Assembly (NCBI GenBank): GCA_000431235.1
Contig: HF988706.1
Coordinates: forward strand, 1 to 5,236
Length of the DNA stretch: 5,236 nt
From: Coprobacillus sp. CAG:698
Lineage (GTDB): Bacteria > Bacillota_I > Bacilli_A > ML615J-28 > CAG-698
Direction of reading: 5' to 3'
The position numbers and the translations under genes were made by a program. A model generated the notes under the pieces. It made no database searches. It had not been told where the DNA came from and saw only the letters and a program-made list of their open reading frames with translations. Positions 1 through 5,236 of the stretch are shown here, piece after piece (position 1 is the first letter of the stretch; each line of letters starts with the position of its first letter).

Positions 1-409
1 CACGTTTCTTCTCTTCTTCAGCTTTTTGACGCTCTAATGCTAATTGTTTAGCATTTTCAATTTTAGCCATTTCCAACGCTTTTTCAACTGCTGAATTTTT
101 AGTTGCTTTTGGTTTTTCTTCAGCAAATGGATCTTTACCTCTTTCAAGACATCTTTTAATTCTTTGTCTTTCTTTTTCAACAGCTTTCTCAATATTAATT
201 TTTTCGCGTTCTTTAAATTTTTCGATTTCTTTTTCTAATCTTTCTTTAGCTTTTTGTCGTTCTAAAAGTACGCTTTCTTTTTCTTTATTTATTAATTTTT
301 GCTTTTCTTTTTCTAGTGATTTTTTTTCTGATTCGATATATTTAATATATTTTTGTAAACTTTCTTTGTCGTTATAATTAATACTGTTTGTTTGCTTATT
401 ACTTGTCAT
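1..409 (-). CDS. Charged coiled-coil protein of unknown function, C-terminus cut by window edge
   Basis: An open frame of 136 codons runs from ATG at 409 to the window edge with no stop, so the C-terminus is missing. The start is fixed by an excellent ribosome binding site (AAGGAGGG, 414-421) five bases upstream. After a polar leader (residues 1-13) the protein is almost entirely Lys/Glu/Arg/Gln with regularly spaced Leu/Ile. A long helix or coiled coil spans about residues 14-90, a Pro/Gly-containing break about 91-106 (it includes GKDPFAEEKP), and a second charged helix from 107 onward. The motif ERQKA occurs in both helices (50-54 and 126-130). There is no signal peptide or membrane segment, so a cytoplasmic location is inferred. 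It starts 32 bases after the membrane protein gene and is probably co-transcribed with it, which could make it a cytoplasmic partner. I do not recognise a family; low-complexity composition would make distant matches unreliable. Confidence 0.8.
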   Translation of the reverse strand, partial: MTSNKQTNSINYNDKESLQKYIKYIESEKKSLEKEKQKLINKEKESVLLERQKAKERLEKEIEKFKEREKINIEKAVEKERQRIKRCLERGKDPFAEEKPKATKNSAVEKALEMAKIENAKQLALERQKAEEEKKR

Positions 410-413
410 AAGT

Positions 414-421
414 CCCTCCTT
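414..421 (-). promoter_or_regulatory. Strong ribosome binding site for the coiled-coil gene
   Basis: Reading the minus strand the sequence is AAGGAGGG followed by ACTT and then ATG at 409, near-perfect complementarity to the 16S 3' end. It is the strongest such site in the window and is the main evidence that the edge-truncated reading frame at 1-409 is a real gene. Confidence 0.85.
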
Positions 422-441
422 GATATTTTGTATCATATAAT

Positions 442-1386
442 TTATATGTTAGTTAAACCATATATTATAACATTTATAAATAGTATCATATTTGTTATTA
501 TTGCTATTGATAAAAGCAATATTTTTATAATTTTAAAAATCCTTATGAATTTTTTAAGTTTTATTATGTCATTTTCAAAATTTGATTTTGAATCATCAAA
601 ATCTCTAAAAGAGATATTATTGTTCCATATTCTATCCAAGCTTAGAGCTTCATAATATATTTCTTTTCGTTTAATCTTATTGATATAATAACTTTTTATA
701 TTTTTATATTCTTTATAAAAACATTTTTTCACAATCTTTATATTTTTATTAAATTGTTCTTGATAACTATTTGCTTCTTTCTTGTGTTTATTTATTACAA
801 ATAAGTAAACTAATGAACATAAAAGATACAAAGCTATTGAAACAACTGAAAATATAATTACTACTTTGAACCACAAAAGTGAATTAGATTTTTCAAGAAT
901 ACTTCTTGAAATCCTTAGAATCCATTCATTTTTAAAATTATTTATTTTTAGAATAGATAACATAAACGCATTGAAAATTATTAGAATTAACGCAATAATA
1001 AATTCCTTGATATTAAATTTTGAATACTTTAACCCATTTAAATATTCAGTAGCATTATTACTTCTTTTTTCAATACCTTTAATTCGTTTTACAAAGTCTT
1101 TTTTTTGCTTTTTTAAATAACTAACAAATATTTTAATTTTCTTATTAGTGCTTAATACATGATTTCTAATTATACTTCCAACATAGATCTTTTTGCTTTT
1201 ATACACAAGTCCATAATCTTCAATTGTATATAAATTTCTATTATCACTATTTCCAAAATCCATAAAGGGATTATCCATAGGCACAAGTTCATTTTCACAA
1301 ACATAGTCATTTTCATCGAACATTGGAAGTTTACTAGATTTATTGTTTTTTAATTCGTCTTCAAATATTATATTTTTGTTTTTCAT
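442..1386 (-). CDS. Three-helix membrane protein of unknown function with Lys-rich cytoplasmic domains
   Basis: A 314-residue protein I cannot place in a family. The first ~60 residues are acidic and probably disordered (DNPFMDF at 38-44). Residues 81-108 are very Lys/Arg-rich and lead into a first hydrophobic helix at about 128-147. A second, longer one lies at about 171-198. Residues 199-288 form a Lys/Tyr-rich, mostly helical domain, and a third hydrophobic helix (about 289-311) ends the protein almost at its C-terminus. The positive-inside rule predicts the N-terminal region and the 199-288 domain in the cytoplasm, with only a short loop (148-170) and the last few residues outside. There is no cleavable signal peptide and no catalytic motif that I can see. 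The start has AAGGA (1395-1399) eight bases upstream. Trp codons are TGG. The next gene follows after 32 bases. A scaffold or anchor role is a guess from topology only. Confidence 0.8.
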   Translation of the reverse strand: MKNKNIIFEDELKNNKSSKLPMFDENDYVCENELVPMDNPFMDFGNSDNRNLYTIEDYGLVYKSKKIYVGSIIRNHVLSTNKKIKIFVSYLKKQKKDFVKRIKGIEKRSNNATEYLNGLKYSKFNIKEFIIALILIIFNAFMLSILKINNFKNEWILRISRSILEKSNSLLWFKVVIIFSVVSIALYLLCSLVYLFVINKHKKEANSYQEQFNKNIKIVKKCFYKEYKNIKSYYINKIKRKEIYYEALSLDRIWNNNISFRDFDDSKSNFENDIIKLKKFIRIFKIIKILLLSIAIITNMILFINVIIYGLTNI

Positions 1387-1419
1387 AAATTAATTCCTTA
1401 AATGCAATCATTTGAAATT

Positions 1420-1460
1420 AATCAAGGTTTATCCATCTTGAAAAACAAAATCACTTGATT
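1420..1460. repeat. Inverted repeat AATCAAG / CTTGATT beside the candidate promoter
   Basis: Seven-base arms at 1420-1426 and 1454-1460 are exact inverted copies separated by 27 bases. The distal arm overlaps the candidate -10 by three bases and the other lies in the leader, so the layout could suit a looping or dimeric repressor. Arms this short occur by chance in AT-rich DNA, so functional meaning is uncertain. Confidence 0.3.
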
Positions 1461-1485
1461 ATCTCACTTTTTTAACATCATTAAA
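1458..1485 (-). promoter_or_regulatory. Candidate promoter for the membrane protein / coiled-coil unit
   Basis: On the minus strand there is an extended -10 element TGA-GATAAT (1466-1458), with TTTAAT (1485-1480) placed 16 bases upstream as a weak -35. It lies just past the preceding terminator and gives a leader of about 65 bases. The -35 match is poor, so this is a positional argument plus an extended -10; other AT-rich hexamers in the gap cannot be excluded. Confidence 0.35.
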
Positions 1486-1489
1486 GCAT

Positions 1490-1516
1490 AAAAAGCCAAG
1501 ATTTCTCTTGACTTTT
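1490..1516 (-). terminator. Rho-independent terminator of the lipoprotein gene
   Basis: The minus-strand transcript reads AGUCAAGA, loop GAAA, UCUUGGCU, then U residues: an eight-pair stem closed by a GAAA tetraloop, extendable by A-U pairs and running into a five-base T run (1494-1490). One pair (1496/1511) is a G-U wobble in the minus-strand RNA but would be a C-A mismatch on the plus strand, which supports minus-strand orientation. It begins at the TAA stop of the lipoprotein gene, so it closes that transcript and separates it from the membrane protein gene. Confidence 0.85.
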
Positions 1517-2846
1517 ACTCCATTTCATATATTTGGTCTGCATAAGATGACCAAACAGCAGATTTTAAATACATTCCTTTTGCACCTTTTGGAACATAAA
1601 TTTTTGTTTTAGAACTTAAATTATATTTTGTTCCACTAGATACATTTATTGTATTTGGATTATATGCATAAATGTATAAACTTTCAAGAGAACTACATCT
1701 ATTAAACGCATCACCGCTTATTTTGACATATTTTTCAACAGGCAATACATTAATTTTTACTGTTGCATAAACTTGAGGATTAGATTTTAAGGAAACTTTT
1801 ATTTCTACATTCTCACCTTTTGCTGAAGCGTATACTTCACCAGTATCAGCATTAACAGAAATACAAGTATTTGTAGATGACCATGTAACTAATGATTCAT
1901 CACCAGGATATTTTACAGTTGTCAAAGTTATTATTTCGCCTTGAAGCATATTCTTAGCACCTTTTATGATTAAAGGTTTATCTCCGCCACCAACTGCATC
2001 TGATTCTATTTCTTTTGTATCAATATCCTCTTCAGTTTCTCTTAATATCTTAATTGTTTTTAATCCACGGCAACCAGTAAATGCCATTTCTTTAACATCA
2101 TCTAATGATTTAGGCAATACTAATTCTTCTAATTCATCACATTGGAAGAAAGCATATGAATTTATTGTCTTTAATGTTTCTGGAAGACTAAGTTTTTTCA
2201 TCTTACTTGTTCTTGTTGTGAAGCAAAGAATTTTTTTGTAGTTGTAAAACGCATATGACCCAATTTCAGTAACTGGTTTGTCATCAATTTTCTCAGGAAT
2301 AATAACTTCTTTTTTGTTGCTTATATCCCTTAAAATCTTAATGCTATCAGTTTCACCATTAGATATATACGAGTATCGATAATCTTCATTTGTATAATAA
2401 ACTTGAGCTAGCCAAGAATCATTTGGCTCATTTCCAAATTTATCACCATTTAATGTAATTGGAGTTGTAAAGAAATATCCTTTATCATTTAAAAACATGT
2501 ATAAGTCAAATTCTTTTTCAGTTCCGTTAACTTCTGCTACAACATTAGCTTTATAATAAGCTTGTTTAGCTAAATCAGAAGTAAAATCACAATCCATTAC
2601 TTTTGTAAATTTTTTTGATTTGATACTTGAAATTATATCAAAGTAATTACTATTTTCTTCTATGAAAGTTTTATATTCATTTGAATCACTATCATAGAAG
2701 GTTTCGGTTATCTTTTCAAGATTTTTTTCGGAAACTCCTTTAACATATTTGTTCCATATATTTTCAATACCACCCTGAGAGCAGCTTATTAAACATATGG
2801 ACACTATAAGTAACAACATAAACGATATTAGTTTTTTCTTATTCAT
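1515..2846 (-). CDS. Surface lipoprotein with BspA-like leucine-rich repeats and a nested Big_2 domain
   Basis: A 443-residue secreted lipoprotein. Residues 1-21 form a signal peptide (Lys-rich start, long hydrophobic core) with lipobox L19-I-S-C22, so Cys22 should be lipidated and hold the protein on the outer face of the membrane. Residues ~27-140 form a globular domain I do not recognise with certainty; an NTF2/cystatin-like fold is possible. Residues ~165-266 are BspA-type leucine-rich repeats: entry motif VIIPEKIDDKPVTEIGSYAF (181-200), then units with YAF/MAF...C..L..L.LP. Residues ~291-370 match the Big_2 immunoglobulin-like pattern (LTTVKYPGDESLVTWSSTN at 308-326, TGEVYA at 335-340). 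A further repeat unit (377-393) and the typical C-terminal cap (KIYVPKGA...WSSYADQI) follow. GGAGG at 2851-2855 sets the start. It has its own promoter and terminator. By family precedent it may bind host or matrix ligands, but that is inference. Confidence 0.92.
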   Translation of the reverse strand: MNKKKLISFMLLLIVSICLISCSQGGIENIWNKYVKGVSEKNLEKITETFYDSDSNEYKTFIEENSNYFDIISSIKSKKFTKVMDCDFTSDLAKQAYYKANVVAEVNGTEKEFDLYMFLNDKGYFFTTPITLNGDKFGNEPNDSWLAQVYYTNEDYRYSYISNGETDSIKILRDISNKKEVIIPEKIDDKPVTEIGSYAFYNYKKILCFTTRTSKMKKLSLPETLKTINSYAFFQCDELEELVLPKSLDDVKEMAFTGCRGLKTIKILRETEEDIDTKEIESDAVGGGDKPLIIKGAKNMLQGEIITLTTVKYPGDESLVTWSSTNTCISVNADTGEVYASAKGENVEIKVSLKSNPQVYATVKINVLPVEKYVKISGDAFNRCSSLESLYIYAYNPNTINVSSGTKYNLSSKTKIYVPKGAKGMYLKSAVWSSYADQIYEME

Positions 2847-2903
2847 AATGCCTCCAATTAGCTTATTACAAATTTTTTTTGTCTTTTATTACCCTTTATA
2901 CAT

Positions 2904-2932
2904 ATTATACAATAAATTTCTATTAATTGCAA
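2904..2932 (-). promoter_or_regulatory. Sigma-A type promoter of the lipoprotein gene
   Basis: On the minus strand TTGCAA (2932-2927) and a perfect TATAAT (2909-2904) are separated by exactly 17 bases. Transcription would start near 2897, giving a leader of about 50 bases before the ATG at 2846. The -35 starts only three bases past the tsaD stop codon. No hairpin terminator lies between tsaD and this promoter, so read-through from the upstream operon could add to expression. Confidence 0.75.
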
Positions 2933-2935
2933 CAA

Positions 2936-3892
2936 TTAAATTTTCTTTTCGCAAACATATTTAAAGTATCCGGCAACAGCAATCATTGCTGCATTATCTG
3001 TGCAATAAACCATTTTAGGAAAAGTTAGCTTAATATTTTCTTTATTTGCTGCTTCTGATAGTCTTTCTCGTAACCCTTTGTTTGCGGCAACACCACCAGC
3101 AACAACTATTTGATTAACTTTGTATTCCTTAGCTGCTTTGATTGTTTTTTCAGTTAAAACTGTGGTAACACTGTTTTGGAATGAACATGCTAGATCTTTA
3201 GTGTCTATCTCTTCACCCTTCATTTTAGCAGTATTAACTAGATTCAACACGGCTGATTTTAATCCTGAAAATGAAAAGTTATAACTATCTTTATCTGCAT
3301 ATACAGGTAAATGATATGTAGGTTTACCTTCATGGGCTAATTTATCAACTTTTGCACCAGCTGGGTATTGCAAATCCATTACTCTACCAACTTTATCATA
3401 TGCCTCACCAACTGCATCATCTAATGTTTCACCTAAAACTTCAAAAGAATAATGTTCCTTCATATAGACTAATTCTGTGTGACCTCCAGATACAACTAAT
3501 GCTAAAATAGGAAAATTAAAATCACTTTCAATATAGTTAGCATAAATATGGCCTACTATGTGATCTACCTCAACATATTTAATGTGATGAGCCAAAGCAA
3601 ATGTTTTAGCTGCATTAATACCAACAAGCAGTGATCCGATAAGACCAGGATGACTCGTTACGGCAACCAAATCTATATCTTTAGGCTCCATATTAGCTTC
3701 TTTTAACGCTTGATCAAAAACATATGTTATTTTTTTTAGATGATGTCTACTAGCCACCTCAGGTACAACACCACCATATAGTTTATGAATATCTATTTGT
3801 GTATATATAATATTTGATAAAACTTCTTTACCATCTTTTACAATACTTACACTAGTTTCATCGCAACTTGTTTCAACGGCTAATACAATCAT
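2936..3892 (-). CDS. tsaD: tRNA N6-adenosine threonylcarbamoyltransferase TsaD
   Basis: TsaD is the catalytic subunit that moves the threonylcarbamoyl group from threonylcarbamoyl-AMP onto N6 of A37 in ANN-decoding tRNAs, working with TsaB and TsaE in the cytoplasm. It belongs to the ASKHA (Kae1/Qri7) superfamily. Visible signatures are AVETSCDETS (5-14), PEVASRHH (44-51), the metal-binding H111-x3-H115 with D299 in CTDNAAMIA, SGGHTE (135-140), DDAVGEAYDKVGR (158-170), SFSGLKSA (207-214) and AGGVAANKGLRE (265-276). At 318 residues it is a little shorter than the usual ~335-345, mostly at the C-terminus. The position often occupied by Gly in the GPGL loop is His81 (SHPGL). The ATG overlaps the rimI stop by four bases (ATGA), with its ribosome binding site inside the rimI coding sequence, so translation is coupled. 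Last gene of the t6A operon. Confidence 0.97.
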   Translation of the reverse strand: MIVLAVETSCDETSVSIVKDGKEVLSNIIYTQIDIHKLYGGVVPEVASRHHLKKITYVFDQALKEANMEPKDIDLVAVTSHPGLIGSLLVGINAAKTFALAHHIKYVEVDHIVGHIYANYIESDFNFPILALVVSGGHTELVYMKEHYSFEVLGETLDDAVGEAYDKVGRVMDLQYPAGAKVDKLAHEGKPTYHLPVYADKDSYNFSFSGLKSAVLNLVNTAKMKGEEIDTKDLACSFQNSVTTVLTEKTIKAAKEYKVNQIVVAGGVAANKGLRERLSEAANKENIKLTFPKMVYCTDNAAMIAVAGYFKYVCEKKI

Positions 3893-4335
3893 TTTGTCAC
3901 CTCTAAGATTAAGACCAAAGCATCCTCACCATTTCGATAATATTTTTCTCTGGTATGAGAATACTTAAATCCATATTTTTCATACAATTTTATTGCTTTT
4001 TCATTTGATTTTCTAACTTCTAAACTTATATTAGGAACATTAACAGATTTTACAAGATTTATTACAAAGTCAAGCATCATACTGCCAAACCCATTTCCTT
4101 GATATTCTTCTAAAACCAAGAAGTTAATTATTTCTGAATGTTCTTCTTCTATCCATGTACCGATATATCCAGCAAATTTTTTATCTACTTCTAACACAAA
4201 ATAGTACGCATAAGGATTACACTTCAATTCAGTATAAAGCATATCTGATCCTAGTGAATCACCAAAAATTTTATTTTCACTATCGATAACATTATCAATG
4301 TCATCGATTTCCATTTGTCTTATCTTATATCTCAT
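3889..4335 (-). CDS. rimI: GNAT-family protein N-alpha-acetyltransferase RimI
   Basis: A 148-residue GNAT acetyltransferase of the RimI type, which in characterised bacteria transfers acetyl from acetyl-CoA to the N-terminus of ribosomal protein bS18; other targets are possible. The acetyl-CoA pyrophosphate-binding motif is Q79-GNGFG84. The segment LEVRKSNEKAIKLYEKYGF (105-123) is typical of RimI: E106 and Y118 have the same 12-residue spacing as the catalytic Glu and Tyr described for Salmonella RimI. The end, KYYRNGEDALVL, is also characteristic. The N-terminal substrate loop reads FGDSLGSDMLYTEL where many RimI proteins have a Pro-Trp-Ser motif, so substrate choice may differ. It starts in a four-base ATGA overlap with tsaB, with AAAGG seven bases upstream. 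The position between tsaB and tsaD matches the Bacillus ydiBCDE order, so the assignment is strong; the exact substrate is inferred. Confidence 0.93.
   Translation of the reverse strand: MRYKIRQMEIDDIDNVIDSENKIFGDSLGSDMLYTELKCNPYAYYFVLEVDKKFAGYIGTWIEEEHSEIINFLVLEEYQGNGFGSMMLDFVINLVKSVNVPNISLEVRKSNEKAIKLYEKYGFKYSHTREKYYRNGEDALVLILEVTK
3897..3903 (-). promoter_or_regulatory. Ribosome binding site for tsaD embedded in rimI
   Basis: GAGGTGA lies four bases before the tsaD ATG and simultaneously encodes Glu-Val near the end of RimI. With the ATGA stop/start overlap this fixes the tsaD start and indicates that ribosomes finishing rimI can reinitiate directly on tsaD. Confidence 0.8.
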
Positions 4336-4922
4336 GAATTAGCCTTTCTTAGATAGTTAGGAACTAACTCATGTACATTTTCAACTTTTATTGCTTCTTT
4401 AATTATCTCATCAACATTTAATTTATACATGCCTTCACATACGAGTTGTGCTGAATTTTTTTCTATAAGCTCTTGAGCTTCTTCATCTGTCATAAATGCA
4501 TCATCCACTAATACCTTTATTTTGCCAGAATCAACACTTACTATTTTCAAATATGAATAATCTTTTTTTGCTTTTATTCTAATTGCATATACACCATCAT
4601 TTTCAAAATATCCACTACCACATAACGATAAACTACTTATTGTATATAAAGGTATATTTAGTGTATAACTTGCCATTTTCCCAACAACCATTGAAATTCT
4701 TAAACCTGTATATGAGCCAGGTCCCATACCTATTATTATTTTATCAAATGATGCTAACTCAAGACCTGTTTCATTTAATCCTTCTTCAATTGTTGTTAAT
4801 AAATTTTCTGAATGATTGTTATGACTAATCATTTCTTTAGCAAACAATATATTCTTAGCTTCATCATCATAAAATCTCACATATAAATAATCTGTTGATG
4901 TATCAAATATTAGTACTTTCAT
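4332..4922 (-). CDS. tsaB: tRNA t6A biosynthesis protein TsaB
   Basis: TsaB is a catalytically inactive paralogue of TsaD that dimerises with it and provides the platform for TsaE and tRNA. Features seen: the ASKHA phosphate-1 strand LIFDTSTDYLYV (4-15), HNNHSENLL (34-42) where the family usually has H..HS..L, and the diagnostic GMGPGSYTGLRIS (65-77). The protein ends with the common PNYLRK tail (188-193). With 196 residues it is shorter than the ~230 of E. coli; the central segment IRIKAKKDYSYLKI (114-127) stands where many TsaB proteins have a DAR..E.Y motif. The start follows tsaE by nine bases and has AAGGTGA four bases upstream overlapping the tsaE stop. The stop overlaps the rimI start by four bases. 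Sitting between tsaE and rimI, it supports a complete TsaB-TsaD-TsaE complex from one transcript. Confidence 0.95.
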   Translation of the reverse strand: MKVLIFDTSTDYLYVRFYDDEAKNILFAKEMISHNNHSENLLTTIEEGLNETGLELASFDKIIIGMGPGSYTGLRISMVVGKMASYTLNIPLYTISSLSLCGSGYFENDGVYAIRIKAKKDYSYLKIVSVDSGKIKVLVDDAFMTDEEAQELIEKNSAQLVCEGMYKLNVDEIIKEAIKVENVHELVPNYLRKANS

Positions 4923-4926
4923 TTTA

Positions 4927-4933
4927 TCACCTT
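4927..4933 (-). promoter_or_regulatory. Ribosome binding site for tsaB overlapping the tsaE stop
   Basis: AAGGTGA is four bases before the tsaB ATG and shares two bases with the TAA stop of tsaE. The geometry favours coupled translation of tsaE and tsaB and fixes the tsaB start. Confidence 0.75.
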
Positions 4934-5236
4934 AAATATTTTTTATAATATCAATGTATTCTTTTGTTTCACTTTTCAAAATAACTTCACGCTCGTTATT
5001 ATCTTTTATATTTATTCTTATATCAAGTCTATCATCAGGTATAAGTTTATCAACATTACCTGCCCATTCTATAACACATACACCACCCATATCAAAATAT
5101 TCTTCTAAATATTCATCGCCAGTGTCATTATTTATTCTATACACATCCATATGATATAGGTTAAACTTGCCTTCGTATATTTTCATAATCGTAAATGTTG
5201 GACTATTTATAACTCTAGTTATGCCTAATGCTCTTC
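4932..5236 (-). CDS. tsaE: tRNA t6A biosynthesis ATPase TsaE, N-terminal part outside window
   Basis: The frame is open to the window edge: 100 full codons plus two bases are visible, and translation continues upstream of Met at 5186 with RALGIT, then SPTFTI. That is the family pattern just after the P-loop (…ARALGI…V.SPTFTL), so Met5186 is internal and the Walker A motif with the true start lies off-window. Seen motifs are SPTFT (switch region after the P-loop), NLYHMDVYRI (usual LYH.DLYR) and VIEWAGNVDKLIPDDRLDI (IEW, P.DRL.I). TsaE is the small P-loop ATPase that binds the TsaB-TsaD dimer and resets the complex between rounds of tRNA modification. About one third of a typical ~150-residue protein is missing. 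It is the first visible gene of the operon, so the operon promoter is also off-window. Confidence 0.95.
   Translation of the reverse strand, partial: RALGITRVINSPTFTIMKIYEGKFNLYHMDVYRINNDTGDEYLEEYFDMGGVCVIEWAGNVDKLIPDDRLDIRINIKDNNEREVILKSETKEYIDIIKNI

Noticed and set aside
392..655. Plus-strand open frame of 87 codons
   Set aside because: It lies mostly antisense to the membrane protein gene, has no ribosome binding site, and its hydrophobic translation is what an AT-rich complementary strand gives.
866..1120. Plus-strand open frame of 84 codons
   Set aside because: Fully antisense within the membrane protein gene, with no initiation signal or recognisable domain.
1..1386. Defence or toxin-antitoxin pair
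   Set aside because: No nuclease, nucleotide-binding, protease or antitoxin motif is visible in either protein; adjacency and small size alone are not evidence.
1966..2241. Plus-strand open frame of 91 codons
   Set aside because: Antisense to the well-supported leucine-rich repeat / Big_2 region; Ser-rich translation is a complement artefact.
2871..2880. Run of eight A residues (minus strand) in the lipoprotein leader as a phase-variation tract
   Set aside because: It lies downstream of the promoter and is not between promoter elements or in the reading frame; runs of this length are common in AT-rich DNA.
4583..5154. Two plus-strand open frames (4583-4828 and 4954-5154)
   Set aside because: Antisense to tsaB and tsaE, whose motifs are unambiguous.
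4932..5186. tsaE starting at the Met codon at 5186
   Set aside because: The frame continues upstream with RALGIT and SPTFTI, conserved TsaE sequence, so this Met is internal and the gene is cut by the window edge.
442..5236. Mycoplasma-type code with TGA as Trp
   Set aside because: TGA ends tsaB and rimI exactly at ATGA overlaps, and Trp positions in TsaE, the lipoprotein and the membrane protein use TGG.

Overview
The window is visibly AT-rich and every supported gene lies on the minus strand. Sense codons for Trp are TGG, and TGA is used as a real stop in two genes (ends of tsaB and rimI), so the code is standard rather than the Mycoplasma/Spiroplasma code. Low GC, strong AGGAGG-type ribosome binding sites, the Firmicutes-type gene order tsaE-tsaB-rimI-tsaD and a BspA-type leucine-rich lipoprotein together suggest a low-GC Firmicute (Bacilli class, in the Erysipelotrichales / Acholeplasmatales / RF39 neighbourhood, probably host-associated). 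The exact lineage cannot be fixed from this sequence alone.

Reading in the direction of transcription (from high to low coordinates): 5236-2936 is a tight cluster of four genes for the universal tRNA modification t6A37 plus an acetyltransferase. It comprises tsaE (its 5' part, including the P-loop, lies beyond the window), tsaB, rimI and tsaD. The tsaE-tsaB junction has a ribosome binding site overlapping the stop codon. The tsaB-rimI and rimI-tsaD junctions are both 4-base ATGA overlaps, so the four are almost certainly one translationally coupled operon. TsaB, TsaD and TsaE form the complex that transfers threonylcarbamoyl from threonylcarbamoyl-AMP to A37 of ANN-decoding tRNAs. TsaC/Sua5, which makes that intermediate, is not in the window.

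Directly after the tsaD stop is a clear sigma-A type promoter (2904-2932). It drives a 443-residue surface lipoprotein (1515-2846) with a lipobox, an N-terminal globular domain, a BspA-like leucine-rich repeat region and an immunoglobulin-like Big_2 domain that appears to be nested inside the repeat array. A good intrinsic terminator (1490-1516) ends this unit.

Below the terminator is a second, uncharacterised unit: a Lys-rich three-helix membrane protein (442-1386) followed after 32 bases by a highly charged coiled-coil protein (409 to beyond position 1, truncated by the window edge). A weak candidate promoter with an overlapping inverted repeat precedes it. I recognise no family for either protein. 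This pair is the part of the window most likely to hold something undescribed, but the sequence does not itself show a function. No RNA genes, mobile elements, CRISPR arrays or gene-free stretches over 300 bases were seen.
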